Assembly: GCA_034508935.3 (NCBI GenBank)
Contig: CM067449.1
Span: 40,468,573-40,532,572, forward strand
Length of the DNA stretch: 64,000 nucleotides
Origin: Berghia stephanieae
Taxonomy: Eukaryota > Mollusca > Gastropoda > Nudibranchia > Aeolidiidae
Direction: 5' to 3'
In this document: positions 19,431 to 31,613 of the stretch, one piece after another
How the letters are laid out: the number at the start of each line of letters is the position of its first letter
Numbering within the stretch: position 1 is the stretch's first letter
Notes under the pieces: generated by a model
Database searches by the model: none
Told to the model about the DNA's origin: nothing
The model's input: the letters and a program-made list of their open reading frames with translations, nothing else
Translations under genes and position numbers: made by a program

Positions 19431-22363
19431 TTAGAATATGAAATTAGACATGACTACACCGTTCCTAAAACTCCTGAACAGAACGGAGTTGCTGAAAGAT
19501 TAAACAGGGTTTTGATTGAGAAGGTCCGAACCATGTTGGTTCAATCAGGCTACCCCAAATTTCTGGGCTGAGGCGTTAAATACAGCTGTGCATGTTCACA
19601 ACTTGAGTCCTTCAAGAGTGTTAGGTGATAAGACTCTCAGTCTGGGAGCTTTTTACAGGTAAAAAGCCAAATGTTTCATATCTGAAAAGTTTTGGGTGCA
19701 TTGCCTACATGTATATCCCAAAGGATGAAAGAAAGAAGTTAGATCCAAAATCTAGAAAGTGCATTTTTATGGGGTATGGTCAAACATCAAAAGGCTATAG
19801 GCTTTATGATACTGAGAAGAGAAGAATTATTCTAAGTAGAGATGTTATTTTCACAGAACGGAGATTTGATGGTCTGCCAAGTAAGGGAGGGAGATGCAGC
19901 TCAGGAAAATGAATTTCCTTGTCCAATTCTTGATCTAAATTTAGAGTCTGAGACTGAAAATGATCATGAAACAAGATACCTAGAGGGTAATGTTCATGAA
20001 ACTGAAGCACAAATAAGAAGTAGTACAAGAGCTACAAGACCAGTTGAGAGATATGGAGAATGGCTGTCTACTAGTAGTTGTAGTACAGCAGCTATGATGC
20101 TGAGCCTACAACTCTATACGAAGCACTGCAAGGCAGATGGATACTTTTGGAGAGAGGCAACTGATAATGGGTACAATTCCTTCTTAAAAACGGTGTATGG
20201 AATCTTACTAAGCTTCCAGAGGGAAGAAAGGCCATAGGTTTGTAAATTGGTTTTTAAAATGAAATTGAACCCCGATGGCACTGTTCAAAGATTAAGGCTA
20301 GACTTGTGGCACAAGGTTATAGTCAAGTGTATGGAGAAGATTATGATGACGTTTATGCTCCAGTTGCAAGGTTTGAGTCAGTCAGGGCAGTCATATCTTA
20401 AGCTGTCAAGGAGAAAATGAATATTCACCAAATTGATGTTACTGCAGCATTAAATGGTGAACTTGAAGAAGAGGTTTATATCAAATAACCTGAAGGTTAT
20501 ACTGAACTTGGAAAGGGAGATGATCTTGTTTGTTGTTAAGAAGTTTTTGGACTAACAATCCAGATCTTGTTTTTTAAGAAAGTCTTTATGGACTCAAACA
20601 ATCTCCAGGATCTTGTTTGTTGTTTAAAGAAAAGTCTTTATGGACTCAAACAATCTCCAGATCTTGTTGTTGTTAGAAGTTTTTGGGTCAAACAACTCAG
20701 GATCTTGTGTGTTTAAGAAAAGTTTTATGGACCAAAAATCTCAGATCTGTTGGTTAAGAAGTCTTTATGACTCAACAATCTCAGTGTGGATGAAATAGAC
20801 ACATATTAAGAATGATTTCGAAATTGGATCATGTGTCTTGTAGGGAAAACAAAGGGTGATAAATTCATTATTTGCCTTTATGTTGATGATCTGATCCTTG
20901 TAACCAAAGATGCAGATGAACTTGTTTAAGTCAAAAGTGACTTTCCAACAAGTTTGAAATGAAAGATCTTGGTGAACTGGATTACTTTCTTTGTGTTGAA
21001 TTTAAAAGACAAGAGAATGGGAGCATTTGGATGGGACAAGAATCCTACACCAAACAAATACTTACCCAATTTGGCATGGAAAATTGCTCACCGACTGATA
21101 CACCGGTTTGCAACACAAAAGCTTACTCCTGGAAATGAAAACTGAAAGAGATGATCCTCGAAATTACAATTCTGCAGTGGGTAGTCTCTTACACTTAAGC
21201 AATAGAACAAGGCCAGACATGGCATATGCTGTGGGGTTGGTTGCTAGGTTCTCCTCAGACCCATGTAAGGAACACTGGGTGGCAGTAAAAAGGATCTTTA
21301 GATATCTAAGGGGCACAACAAATTTCGGCTAGAGTATACTGCAAGTAATGTTAACTCAGATGATGTTTTTGCTTGTGTTAGTTACTCAAATGCTGACAGG
21401 GCAGGTGATACTTCTAATAGAAAATCTACTTCTGGGTTCATTTTTCTTGATTCAGAAGGGGCTGTTCAATGGGGAGTAGGAAACAGAATTGTGTTGCACT
21501 GCTGAAGTTGAGTACATTGCTTTGGCATCAGGGACTCAGGAAGCAACATGGTTGAACTCTTTGATGACTCAGATCAGTACTGTTACTGTTAATGAACCAA
21601 CAATGGTTATTTATGAGGACAATCAAAGTACAATTTGTATTGCTAATGGTAAAGGGTCAAAGAGATCCAAACACATTGATATTAAGTATCATTATATTCA
21701 GGATAAAATTGCCCAGGGTGATTTTGTATTACAATATTGTAAAACACAGTAAATAATAGCAGACATTCTCACAAAAGCTTTACCAAAAGACCAGTTTGTG
21801 AAACTAAGATCATTGATGGGGATGAGAAAACCTATTGAACTAAATTTGACAAGTTGAAGTTTAGGAGCTTCTACTTTACTGGATGTAGCTTGTTTATTAG
21901 TTACGTTAAAAAAAAGTAAAATTGATAACTCTACTGGGTGTAGATTGTTGATTTTGTTACATTTTAAAAATTGCAAATTGATTTTTGCTGTTTTTGTTAT
22001 TTAACTCTGTGGGAGGAAAACTATTATAAAGTTTGAGTGTTCATTATACTAATGCAAATGATCATGGGCATTGTTATTGTCAATTTGATACAAGTTGATC
22101 ATGGATTGAAATTTATGATGGGATGCTTTAGTTTATAAAGTATAGTTGTTTTTAGTTGTACAAATTCAGGGGAGTGTTGAAATATCAATGAACAATGACG
22201 TCATTAGTTTTGTACTGCAATTAGTTACTATCATTTATCAAAGAGTTAAGTCCGTTGGTTTTGACATCGTCTCTCTTCTAATTAAAAAACGTTATCGACT
22301 TGCAAGATGTCCTTTGCCATTATTTCTTATTAAATTCTACATCCACTTGTGACAGATATAACA
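19431..22363 (+). mobile_element. Ty1/copia LTR retrotransposon fossil, 3' half
   Basis: The parts seen in order are: the end of the integrase region (TVPKTPEQNGVAERLNR, SYLKSFGC), a chromodomain-free linker (KGYRLYDTEKRRIILSRDV), reverse transcriptase pieces (the YVDDL-type block near 20.88 kb, and AVGSLLHLSNRTRPDMAYAV), RNase H (TAEVEYIALASGTQEA, YEDNQSTICIANG, KRSKHIDIKYHYI), a purine tract and the 3' LTR. The order IN-RT-RH identifies Ty1/copia. Gag, protease and the 5' LTR are not seen. The copy is broken by many changes and is not functional. With one LTR, age cannot be read from LTR divergence; it looks old. Confidence 0.9.
22175..22363 (+). repeat. Candidate 3' LTR of the copia fossil
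   Basis: After the purine tract CAGGGGAG, the LTR would run from TGTTGAAATA to ATATAACA, with TGTT/AACA inverted tips and about 189 bp. No matching 5' LTR is in the window, so the boundaries rest on the tips and on the purine tract. Confidence 0.6.
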
Positions 22364-22533
22364 TTCGAAAAAAAACAATATATTTTTTCTTTGCTCGTGG
22401 AAATATATTATGATGGTCATGCAAAATATCCATTCAAATAGATAAAACATAATATGAACCCAACTCAGTCCAATCTTATTATAGCAGGGCTAAACCCCAA
22501 ACAGTGCAGCTTAGCTTTATTTAATTAAAGGAA

Positions 22534-22569
22534 CTGTGTTTTCAGTCCACCAGTGGACTGAAAACACAG
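22534..22569. other. Perfect 17-bp inverted repeat
   Basis: Arms CTGTGTTTTCAGTCCAC and GTGGACTGAAAACACAG surround CA. A perfect hairpin just 3' of the copia fossil; role unknown. Confidence 0.85.
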
Positions 22570-23600
22570 CGTGTATTCAGTCCACCGGAAATAAAAATCT
22601 TAAAAAGGACCAAATATCGTATATAATTGATACATTAATCGATAATGAAGACATTGATATTGACCCTATTATAGACATAATCAGAAATGGACAGGCATAT
22701 AATTTATGGCAATTCAACGGCTTAATAATATCATCTACAGCGTTTTATTTACTCTCGGGAAGTCTTGATTGAGAGTTGTTCGAAATCCGGCTCCTGAAAT
22801 AGATCTCAATTCTCGATACCGATATATCAATTATTGACAAGATTCTTAGCTTGCTGCCAGATGACCATGGGCCTGGCCAATTTGGACAAAATTGGCCACA
22901 CAGAGAATATTGTTTCTACAATTAATTCAAATTAAGATTTATATCTATTTTTAATTTTTCCTAGGCTGTTAGAATTTTTGTGATTATGAAAACCGATGAG
23001 TTTTCCAAAGAGATCAGTTTTAGTATTGTTTGCCCATCTAAGGTTCTATTTGGTCGCTTTTACATTGATCACTGGCCTTGAGTACGCCAATACCTTGAGG
23101 CCTAAGGCCTTCTCTCCCCCCCCCCCTCCCACCCGCCCAGTCTTGACTTTGTCATCTTTCAAAATCCTTTCTTTACCCCCTCCCCTCTTCATTCTTCTTC
23201 AGGTTCTTTGTAAAATAATCAACATGGAAATCTTGACAACACTGAAATCTCAAACAAACGAGCCCAGTGCCAACTTGCTTTAAGATTTCTGTGCTGCACT
23301 GTAATATAATCCAAATTTTGCTTCAGATAGTTCCTGCAGCTTTACTATTATTTATATTGTTTTGTTCATGTACTACATGTTTTTTCTTTCTTTTTGTTGT
23401 TGTTTTTTTTTTTTGTATTTTTTTCTTAGAACAGTTTATTTGACGGAATAGCAAAGTTGATTTGCCAATAAGGAGCTTTCAGTCTAGCTGCTAGGACATT
23501 GCTTTGCTCTTGGATCTTTGTTATACCTACTTCTTTTCTCTGTCAAATTAGTTTCCCTTTGCTTTAAATTTTCATTTGGTGCGTTAGCAGGTAATTGCAG
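22570..23600. other. Stretch without recognised gene
   Basis: A 78-codon frame at 22536-22772 (KKDQISYIIDTLIDNEDIDID) is the only protein-like stretch. I recognise no family and see no supporting splice sites. The rest is AT-rich with a C-rich patch near 23120. Confidence 0.3.
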
Positions 23601-23639
23601 GCTTGACATCTGAGTGCAATTTGAATGGACTGTTTGAAC

Positions 23640-23958
<319 letters not shown>

Positions 23959-25084
23959 GTTGTATTTTTATTACCATGCACTTTTCACTACATTTTGTCT
24001 TGCCTTTTGAAATAAGGTCGTTTAATAAATTTTGGACTGAAATCAAACTACATACAACCTATTTGTTTAATCTTTTCCCTCATTGTTACTTTGATTTTAT
24101 GTCACTCGTTGCATCTTTGTATTCTGTTCTCGAATTCATGAACAGCCACTTGAAAATAGGGGGATAATTAATTCCAATAGACATTGCTGTGAGATGTTGT
24201 CCTCGTCCTGGAGTACTGTGGGTGGAATTCCCCTTAGGGTAGGGGAAAGTTGGCTGTCTTGGGCTGGTTGTTGATTGGCCCTTTACTTTGCTGTCTTCCC
24301 CATCACCATTTTATCATTTATTCTTTCCATGTTCTTATTCTGGAACAGAATTGAGATCATTTGGCTCCCCCTGCCTGGAATCATATAGTAGGAGAGAGAT
24401 AGTTAAATGACTTTGCCCAGCATTTGACATGTCTGTGAGAAGTGATACTTTTATTATTTTTTATTTTTTATTTTTGTAATTCATCTCTCTGACTCTGAGT
24501 CTTGATAAAATATGAGTATGAATAACCATGTAGTATTTATCTCCTTTTGGCTAGCAACCCCGTCTCAATGTCTGTGTGTGTTGATACTTGGTGGTCATAC
24601 ATTGGGTAGACTGCTGCTGTGACATATTTAGGCTTTATTCTTAGGTGCCTGTGACCCAAGATTGCAGGCATTTTTTATGTTTTGTGTACATTTTTCTCTT
24701 TCATTAAAACGACAGCAAAACGTCATAATCACACCCCCTCTCGGTGGACTCTTCATCGGTCAACATCCTGACTAAACTATCACTTTTCCCCTCTATACTA
24801 GACCATTTGGATTCCATGTCATTTACTGTCACCTCTATGTGTACAGTTCTTCGGGACCATTTTATTTAGCATTGGCCTGGGATCTTGAACGAAACGGTAC
24901 ATATGTTAGCTTTTATAATAATTTGCATTTGCACTCATTTGAGTGTATGATATGCTATCTACGTAGGCCTTTTAAATGGCGAATTTGTCCCCAAGTGGTA
25001 ATTGACACCCCCCCCCCCCAAATCATGAACAGGGAGATCACTTGCCATTTTCCCCATTCCCCCGCCCCCCTATATGTTTTTGCT

Positions 25085-25505
25085 CCTGTCTTGAAATAAA
25101 ATTCCTTGGTTTTGTTCTGGCCCTGATCAGAGACTTTGGCTGAGATGAAAGCAGTTATTTGTGTCGTTTGTTTTTGGAGATTATGGTTTTTTTTTCTCCT
25201 TGTAAGTCTCCTCTTTGTTTGGTAATTTATGTAGAGTTGTGTTTTTGTTGTTGTGTGTGTAAAATGATTTGTAATCAAGTCTATCTGTTTCAGTTGTATC
25301 ATGTATTTGTGTCTGGTGAGACTTTTGGGTGATCTCAAACTAAATACACGGATGGTCCGCTATTGGAATCTACATCTGTTCCCTTTTTGAACCATTTCCG
25401 TTTGCCTTATTAATTTTTTCTCGTGTGCTAATATAACTTCCTTTCTACTATCCCTAAAATGACCTCAATGATTTATAACTATTATAAGTGCCATCAAACC
25501 TTCAA
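25085..25505 (+). repeat. Dispersed repeat E, diverged copy 2
   Basis: Recognisable by TTGGTTTTGTTCTGGCCCTG, GTGTCTGGTGAGACTTTTGG and GGAATCTACATCTGTTCCCT; the rest has diverged. Confidence 0.55.
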
Positions 25506-25677
25506 AAACAAAGTTCTTGAAAGAATGTTGATCTCATTTTCCCTGCGGCTTACGCCGATATTGCATAAATCAAAAGTGTCCCAAGCCCGTAACCTTAACT
25601 TATAAATAAAAATAGGAGCCAAAAAAATTTTTTTTTTTAAATCGTGCGGGTGCAAGTAGCTACAAAGCAGTCCTTAA

Positions 25678-25684
25678 TCTCTCT

Positions 25685-25757
<73 letters not shown>
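25678..25757. repeat. (CT)n microsatellite
   Basis: About 80 bp of CT units with one CCT interruption. Confidence 0.97.
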
Positions 25758-25761
<4 letters not shown>

Positions 25762-26131
25762 CTGATGCTCCGCTCCCTTAAACATATTCAAGACCCTATG
25801 ACTATAAAATTTTGTTCTCTTTCATTTTTTGTTGTTGTTGTTTTTGTTTCGTTTTTCTCCGGACTCATATTGCCACGTACAAGAAATGCACAAGGCAATA
25901 AATTTTGACGTCTCACTGTGTCCTAAATTAGAATAATAAACTTAAAAGTGAGAAAAGTAAATAAATAAAAAATGTTAAAAGTCAATCAAACTTCTCGAGT
26001 CACCAGGAATGGTGTCAACGTGTTGAAGTTGAAAATTAAGAATTTTTTTGTTAAGGAAGTACAAAAAAAAAAAAAAAAAAAAAAATTAAGGAAGAAAGAA
26101 AGAAAATATGCCTAGAAAAGAGCTCGAATCC

Positions 26132-26470
26132 CTAACTAACCCCACCTGGGTTACAGTTACGCTGTGCTAAACAGCCGGCTTTTCTTAATTCACTGTTCGT
26201 GTATGGTACTGGCTTCCTTAGTGAGTATCTAGTTTTGAAAGGGGCATGTTTATTTGAGATTAAAATTACTTTATCGATAAATTCTCCATATTCAATATTT
26301 ACGTCGTTTTCTGAAGTACTGGTTTTGGTTAATACAGAATGCAAATCTTCCTGATAACTTTTCTCGCAAAAGGTCCTAAAGCTTCTATAACATATTTTGT
26401 TTTTCTTAATTTGTGAAATATTATGTTTAATATAAGCTGAAATCATATTGTGACAGTCACTGACTGAGGT
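26132..26470 (-). pseudogene. CR1/L2-type LINE fragment, endonuclease-RT linker
   Basis: The minus-strand frame reads SDCHNMISAYIKHNISQI, ICYRSFRTFCEKSYQEDL and ILISNKHAPFKTRYSLR, followed by a YTNSELRKA-type end. This is the pattern between the end of the endonuclease and the reverse transcriptase in CR1/L2/Jockey-like elements. Both neighbouring domains are missing, so it is a short dead fragment. Confidence 0.65.
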
Positions 26471-26944
26471 TTAGAGGGTTTGTTGGTATGGTGAGCATAA
26501 CATCAATTAAAGACGGTTTGCAGTTCTTTGTAAAACATGTTGGTTTACACACAATATTTACTAAGTTAAAAACGTCACATATATTACATAGAGTTTTTGA
26601 TTTGTTTTCACAGTTGAATGCACACATAACTACAGAAATCAGAAAGCGTAAAAGAGGTAAGAAAAGAGGTTAAAGACATTATCTTTAGGACGTCTAGATT
26701 CCAAACTCATAGATCTATAATGAGTTGAAAACGAATCGGTCTCAGTTCACTTCTCTGAGTCGTCAATGCGTGTTATGCGTTTTGCAAACCAGGCAGCTTA
26801 GCCCTCGACGCCTTCGTTCGTAGAACGGGAATACCTGCTAGTATTCTTAACTATAAATCCACTAATCAAAATCTGAATCACCCCGAAAAATTCTATCATG
26901 AAGCGCTAGGGTCTTTTGTTCGTTTAATGGTATAGAAGGGACAA

Positions 26945-27630
26945 AGGAACGAATAGGACTATGCTGTAATGCTACGAAGACAGTTTTCCAAACTTACAAC
27001 CAAGAAAGGCCAATTAGCATACAGGCAAAGAATGGAGAATGGCTGAAGGAATTTGACAACTTCAAGTACCTAGGATGTTGGACCCAAAGCAGTGCCTCTG
27101 ATATTTCTGTCAGAAAAGCATTGGCTTGGAGTGCCTGTCACAAACTCAGGAAGATCTGGAGTTCAAACCTACAGAGGGAAATAAAGAAGAGACTGTTCCT
27201 GGCAACGGTAGAGTCAGTGCTTCTATATGGAGCAGCGACATGAGCTCTTACTAAAGCCCTTGAGAAGCAACTGGACGGCTGCTACACCCGTATGCTGCGG
27301 ATGGCCCTCAATGTAAGGTGGAAAGAGCACATAACAAACGAAGAGCTCTACAGTGACCTCGAAGATTTAAAAGAGAAGACTGAGAATTGCCGGGCACTGC
27401 TGGAGACACAAGGAGGAGATTGCAAGCAGTCTTGTGCTATGGGAACCACCTGAGAGAACCAGAAGCAGAGGCAGGCAGAATAAAACCTACATTGACTGTC
27501 TGCTAGATGACACAGGAATGGACAACACCCGGGAGCTGCGTATGCTAATGGAGGACAGGACAGAATGGCGAAGACTTGTGGCTCATGTGGGGCGCCCCAA
27601 GGGGCGGCCTAAGTAAGTAAGTAAATAAGG
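26945..27630 (+). pseudogene. RTE-like LINE 3' fragment with (TAAG)n end
   Basis: Frames read KEFDNFKYLGCWTQS, LRKIWSSNLQREIKKRLFLA, SVLLYGAAT, LRMALNVRWKEHITNEELY and finally WEPPERTRSRGRQNKTYIDC and EWRRLVAHVGRPKGRPK before a stop. This is the C-terminal end of a LINE reverse transcriptase. The frame is interrupted (for example a stop after YGAAT and a shift near 27430). A short TAAG run directly after the stop is the kind of simple-repeat tail RTE-like LINEs have. Confidence 0.8.
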
Positions 27631-27631
27631 A

Positions 27632-27795
27632 ACAAAGCTGACGACACTCATTTCTTTGTTATTATTTTTAGATGGACTGATTGTGATTAGTTCAGACTAT
27701 ACATGTTAAAGATTACACGCAGTTTTGCGGATATTGTGAGTATTTTACTTAAACGCGTAACATCAATAGAAACCCAGATAAGCTCCTGTTCAATT
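27632..27795 (-). mobile_element. MITE-A2, degenerate copy
   Basis: GAACAAAGCTGACGACACTC, TTTGTTATTATTTTTAGATGG and CGCGTAACATCAATAG follow the A2 block order. Confidence 0.55.
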
Positions 27796-27991
27796 TGTTT
27801 TGTGCCTCTGAAGGACAACTTTTTACAAATACATTGATAACAAGAGAGAAGTAGCAGTAGAGGAAAAGCGTCAAACCCCTGCTACTTTTCTCTTTGTGAA
27901 ATCGACACCGGATGAGGTGTCTTTGGAATGAAATCGAAGCCTGACCGAAATTGTTAAAGTTATCGATTTTTCTTTATCTCTCTTGATCGTT

Positions 27992-28333
27992 GTATTATAA
28001 CAACTTCAAAAAAAAAAAAAAAAAAAGAACAAAATACCAAACATGGCACGTTTCGGGCTCAACCTTTCTTCAACCAACAACAAAACAAAACAATAATGAC
28101 ATAAATACATTATTAAATTCCAGATTTACGACAGAGGAATAATATTGTAGGTCCTCTCAGTAGAAAAATCTAGATTTTACTACAGAGAAGACCTACAAAA
28201 TATCGCTGTCGTCTATCTGGGAATTTAGTAATGTATTTATGTCTTTATTGTAATTTGTTATTTTCTGAAGAAGGGTTTTGAGCCCGAAACGTTCAGTGTT
28301 TGGTATTTTGTTCATTTTTTGAAGCTGTTATAC
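27992..28333. mobile_element. Fold-back 3 with GCCCGAAACGTTC arms
   Basis: Left arm (27992-28155) and right arm (28185-28333) are inverted copies: AACAAAATACCAAACA, GTTTCGGGCTC-AACC, GACATAAATACATTA-TAAAT and TTTGTAGGTC-type centre. The right arm reads CTGAAGAAGGGTTTTGAGC then CCGAAACGTTC. A solo arm lies at 17092-17167. Confidence 0.8.
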
Positions 28334-28348
28334 TCATTTTTGTTTATT

Positions 28349-28660
28349 GTGCGGCAATGTGGTCTAGTGGTATGACACTCGCTTTCGGATCGGAAGGTCC
28401 TGGGTTCAAGCCTCGCGCTCGGCGCATAGTTGAGTCCTTGGAAAAGGCTCTTTACTCACATTCTCTCACCGTACTCAGGTGTAAAATGCGTACCTGGTCG
28501 TTAACACCGTTGTCTTTGTCCGAAAAATTGTAATATCGTCTAACATGCGTCATGTCCCGTCCTACATGTTTTAATAAAATGTTGCTGTCGACCAGGGACC
28601 CCTTGTAAAGCGCTTTGAGCACGTTTAGTGGATATTGCGCAATATAAAAGCTCAAATTTA
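28349..28660 (+). mobile_element. SINE-A copy 4
   Basis: One of the best-preserved copies: head GGCAATGTGGTCTAGTGGTA, B-box-like GGTTCAAGCC, body and the full tail GCGCTTTGAGCACGTTTAGT with ATATTGCGCAATATAAAAGC. Confidence 0.85.
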
Positions 28661-28807
28661 AAAAAAAATTACTTCTTACAGCCCACAGCTTCTAGCAGCC
28701 TTGTATCAATTTGATTATTGTATGTTTGAGTGATAAAAATGTACAAGTGTCCAGAAAATCTTTCCTTGGTTAATAAAATCTTTCACAGAAAAACGTTACA
28801 GTTAATA

Positions 28808-29188
28808 TAGATAGATCGAAGTTGACGTCACTCGGGTCTTTGTTATTGTTATTTTTTCCATCCGCGTTTATGAGTAATTCTCACTAAACTGTATTAACCA
28901 GACTATAAACGTTAAGGTTACACATATTTTTGTGTGTTGGTCCGTTATAGATAGTATGCGCTTGGCTAAGAAGCTCATAACATTGCCATCCGGAAGTAAA
29001 ACGGACCATCACACAAAGCTGTGTGTAACCATGAACGTTTATAGTCAGGTTAACAAGGTGTAGTGAGAACTACTCATAAACGCGGATGGCAAAAAACAAT
29101 AATAAAGACCAGAATGACGTCAACTTCATTCTATCTATACTCCCGGATGGTAATGTTATGAGCTTCTTAGCCAAGCGCACTCTATCTC
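28808..29188 (-). mobile_element. MITE-A1, outer copy carrying a second A1
   Basis: The two halves of one A1 (28808-28949 and 29136-29188) are separated by a complete A1 in the opposite orientation. The break falls at the TATA of the block GTCCGTTATACTTCC. Confidence 0.85.
28950..29135 (+). mobile_element. MITE-A1, inner nested copy
   Basis: Full GATAG-to-CTATC element of 186 bp with the flanks TATA on each side. Confidence 0.88.
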
Positions 29189-29233
29189 GACTTTACACCT
29201 GGACTCAGGAATACCAAACTGCTTTACATTTTG

Positions 29234-29235
<2 letters not shown>

Positions 29236-29326
<91 letters not shown>

Positions 29327-29362
29327 GTTATTATTATATTATTATTATTATTATTATTATTA

Positions 29363-29404
<42 letters not shown>

Positions 29405-29427
29405 TATTATTATATTATTATTATTAT
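29236..29427. repeat. (ATT)n microsatellite
   Basis: About 190 bp of ATT units; overlapping frames are artefacts. Confidence 0.98.
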
Positions 29428-29739
29428 TAGTGTACGTATTGGTGGTTTTACGATTGTTGTAATATTTGTGTGGTTATTAATGGTATCAGTTTATTTTTTG
29501 GTTCCATTTACCATTTTTTCCCTCCACTTTCATGTGTGTTGTCATCAAATTGTTGATTTATTGGCGAAAGCCTGACTTTGACTAAACTTTGAAAAACTTT
29601 GTTTCCCATTGTCTTGAACTCAATGCGCCTCAGTTTGAGTTGTTATTTTTCAAACCTGTTTTTAGGATGTGTCGACAACGCCTATCAGTCGTCCTATGAA
29701 TACTACTCACCATGGTTATATAAACCCATGGCAGGCCAC

Positions 29740-30130
29740 AAATCGGGGGTGGTGATGAACAAGGCCTGCACACATCCCGACATGCCTGCATTGTATAAAA
29801 CAAAGCACACTGACCCGACATAACCATCAGCTGTGTAATCAAGGCTATATAAATCAGCGCTTATTTAACGCTTTACCGGCAATTGAATCTTTTCGATAGA
29901 GACATCGCCGCATATTACCTGCCAGCATGTACGCAGTTTCCATATGAGTGTCTGGGGAAAGGGGAGGGGGAGGGGGAGAGAGTGGGGGTGGGGGTGGTGA
30001 TGAACAAGGCCAGCACACATCCAACATGCGTGCATTGTATAAAACAAAGCACACTGACCCGACATCACCATCAGCTGTGTAATCAAGGCTATAAAAATCA
30101 GCGCTTATTTAACGCTTTACCAGCAAGATT
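29740..30130. repeat. Pair of 138-bp direct repeats
   Basis: 29745-29882 and 29990-30127 share GGTGGTGATGAACAAGGCC, GCATTGTATAAAACAAAGCA, CACTGACCCGACAT and AATCAGCGCTTATTTAACGC at a 245-bp period. Between them lies a G-rich stretch. The facing frames on both strands are not recognised proteins. Confidence 0.85.
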
Positions 30131-30276
30131 CAATTTCTCTCACAATATTGCTAGTACGTACTCTTTATTTATCTGGTTATAAGTGCACACACACATATAT
30201 GTGTAGAGTTTTCTTTTGTTTGAATGTTTGTTGGTTGGTAAGAAGAGAACAGTAACTTGGACCTTGAAAGGTCCCA

Positions 30277-30445
30277 CCGTAGCCATCATTAAAATATAGC
30301 CTGACACTAGAACCCTCGAGGACTTACAGTTTGATTTCATTTTAAAGGTTTGTGTAGCGTCTAGTGAGTTTTTGTTAGTAGAGCTCAAGGAAACCAGTGA
30401 TTCCATTTGTTGAACTATTGAATACAACTCACAATTTGTTTACTT
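30277..30445 (+). mobile_element. MITE-B copy 1
   Basis: Starts with the family end ACCGTAGCCATCATTA-ATATAGCCTGACACT and contains TAGTGAGTTTTTGTTAGTAG and TTGAACTATTGAATACAACT. The far end is missing. Confidence 0.7.
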
Positions 30446-30464
30446 TTTCGGTTTGTTAACATTT

Positions 30465-30695
30465 GAGTACATTCCTCTAATTGGGGACCCGTGTTTGTGT
30501 TTGGATTATATTTTTAGGCGATCGCAAACTAAGTACACTGATAATGTGCTCTTGGAATCGACATCTGTTTCCTATTTGAACCAGTTCCCCTTTGTCTTAC
30601 TTTTCAGAATTCTCTGACTATCACATTTCTTATCTTTTTTACTGGCGCTGATATGACCTAAATGTTTTGCAAGCGCAGTAAAACCCTTACATACA
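30465..30695 (+). repeat. Dispersed repeat E, copy 3 (3' half)
   Basis: GAGTACATTCCTCTAATTGG to GCAAGCGCAGTAAAACCC matches the right half of family E. Confidence 0.7.
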
Positions 30696-30811
30696 TTTCT
30701 AGAAATACAAACAAACTAACTTGCGAAAACAACAACAACAAAAAAACAACAACAAACAAACAAAACAAATAGCAGAACAGAAGAATATGTTTGTCATCTC
30801 AAATGGAGGTG

Positions 30812-31100
30812 GGCCAATAACCGGAGCGATCTATATTCATGTTTTCGTCCAAGTAATCAATCACATGATTTGTTGTTGTCCAACGATTAGATATTTCTTC
30901 AGAAATTTAAACACTGTGCTTTGTTTATGAAAATTGTAAATTTACACATATGTCAAGCTGAACAAAATGACCAATCGTGATGTTTGATATTTCAAAGACT
31001 GTGAACACTTTTCACTATGTGGGTCACTCTGAGAACATATTCCAATGTGACCAGTGACCTCGAGCACATGGAAATGTAATATAGATCATGCCCATTGCAG
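30812..31100 (+). mobile_element. MITE-H copy 1
   Basis: About 290 bp with inverted ends GAGCGATCTATATTCATG and CATGGAAATGTAATATAGATC. It matches 43976-44262 in reverse over its length (for example AATCACATGATTTGTTG and GACCTCGAGCACATGG). Confidence 0.75.
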
Positions 31101-31244
31101 AGTAAAGATTAAGGACCTAACAAGGAGCTGATAGAAACGACTGCAGCCACTGGTCATTGTCACTGGAATCTGAGAGGGATTCGTTTTATAATGCAGCACC
31201 CGGTAGGGCTGCTTGCTTGCAATAAGGAGAGGTGCACTGGAAGA

Positions 31245-31516
31245 TCCCAAGAGAGCAGCACGAAGAGACTTGAACTAAAGTCAAGACTCTAGAGAGTTGC
31301 ACGAAGAGACTTGATCTAAAGTCAAGAGTCGAGAGAGCGGCACGAAGAGACTTGATCTTAAGTCAAGAGTCGAGAGAGCAGCACGAAGAGACTTGATCTA
31401 AAGTCAAGAGTCGAGAGAGCAGCACGAAGAGACTTGATCTAAAGTCAAGAGTCGAGAGAGCAGCACGAAGAGACTTGATCTAAAGTCAAGAGTCTAAGAG
31501 TTGCACAAAGAGACTG
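31245..31516. repeat. 41-bp minisatellite
   Basis: Six to seven units built on GCACGAAGAGACTTGATCTA and AAGTCAAGAGTCGAGAGAG. The middle units are almost identical and the edge units more diverged. Confidence 0.92.
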
Positions 31517-31613
31517 TAATCGATAGATATATTATTTTAGATGGAGACGACTATGCCCAGTAAGTGTATGGTGTCGTTATAGTTCTACCATGAAAGAAGG
31601 ACTAACCTGCCTA

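Noticed and set aside
28265-28295. A definite hammerhead ribozyme
   Set aside because: A CUGANGA-stem-GAAAC order is present, but I cannot place the third stem and cleavage site; kept only as a lead.
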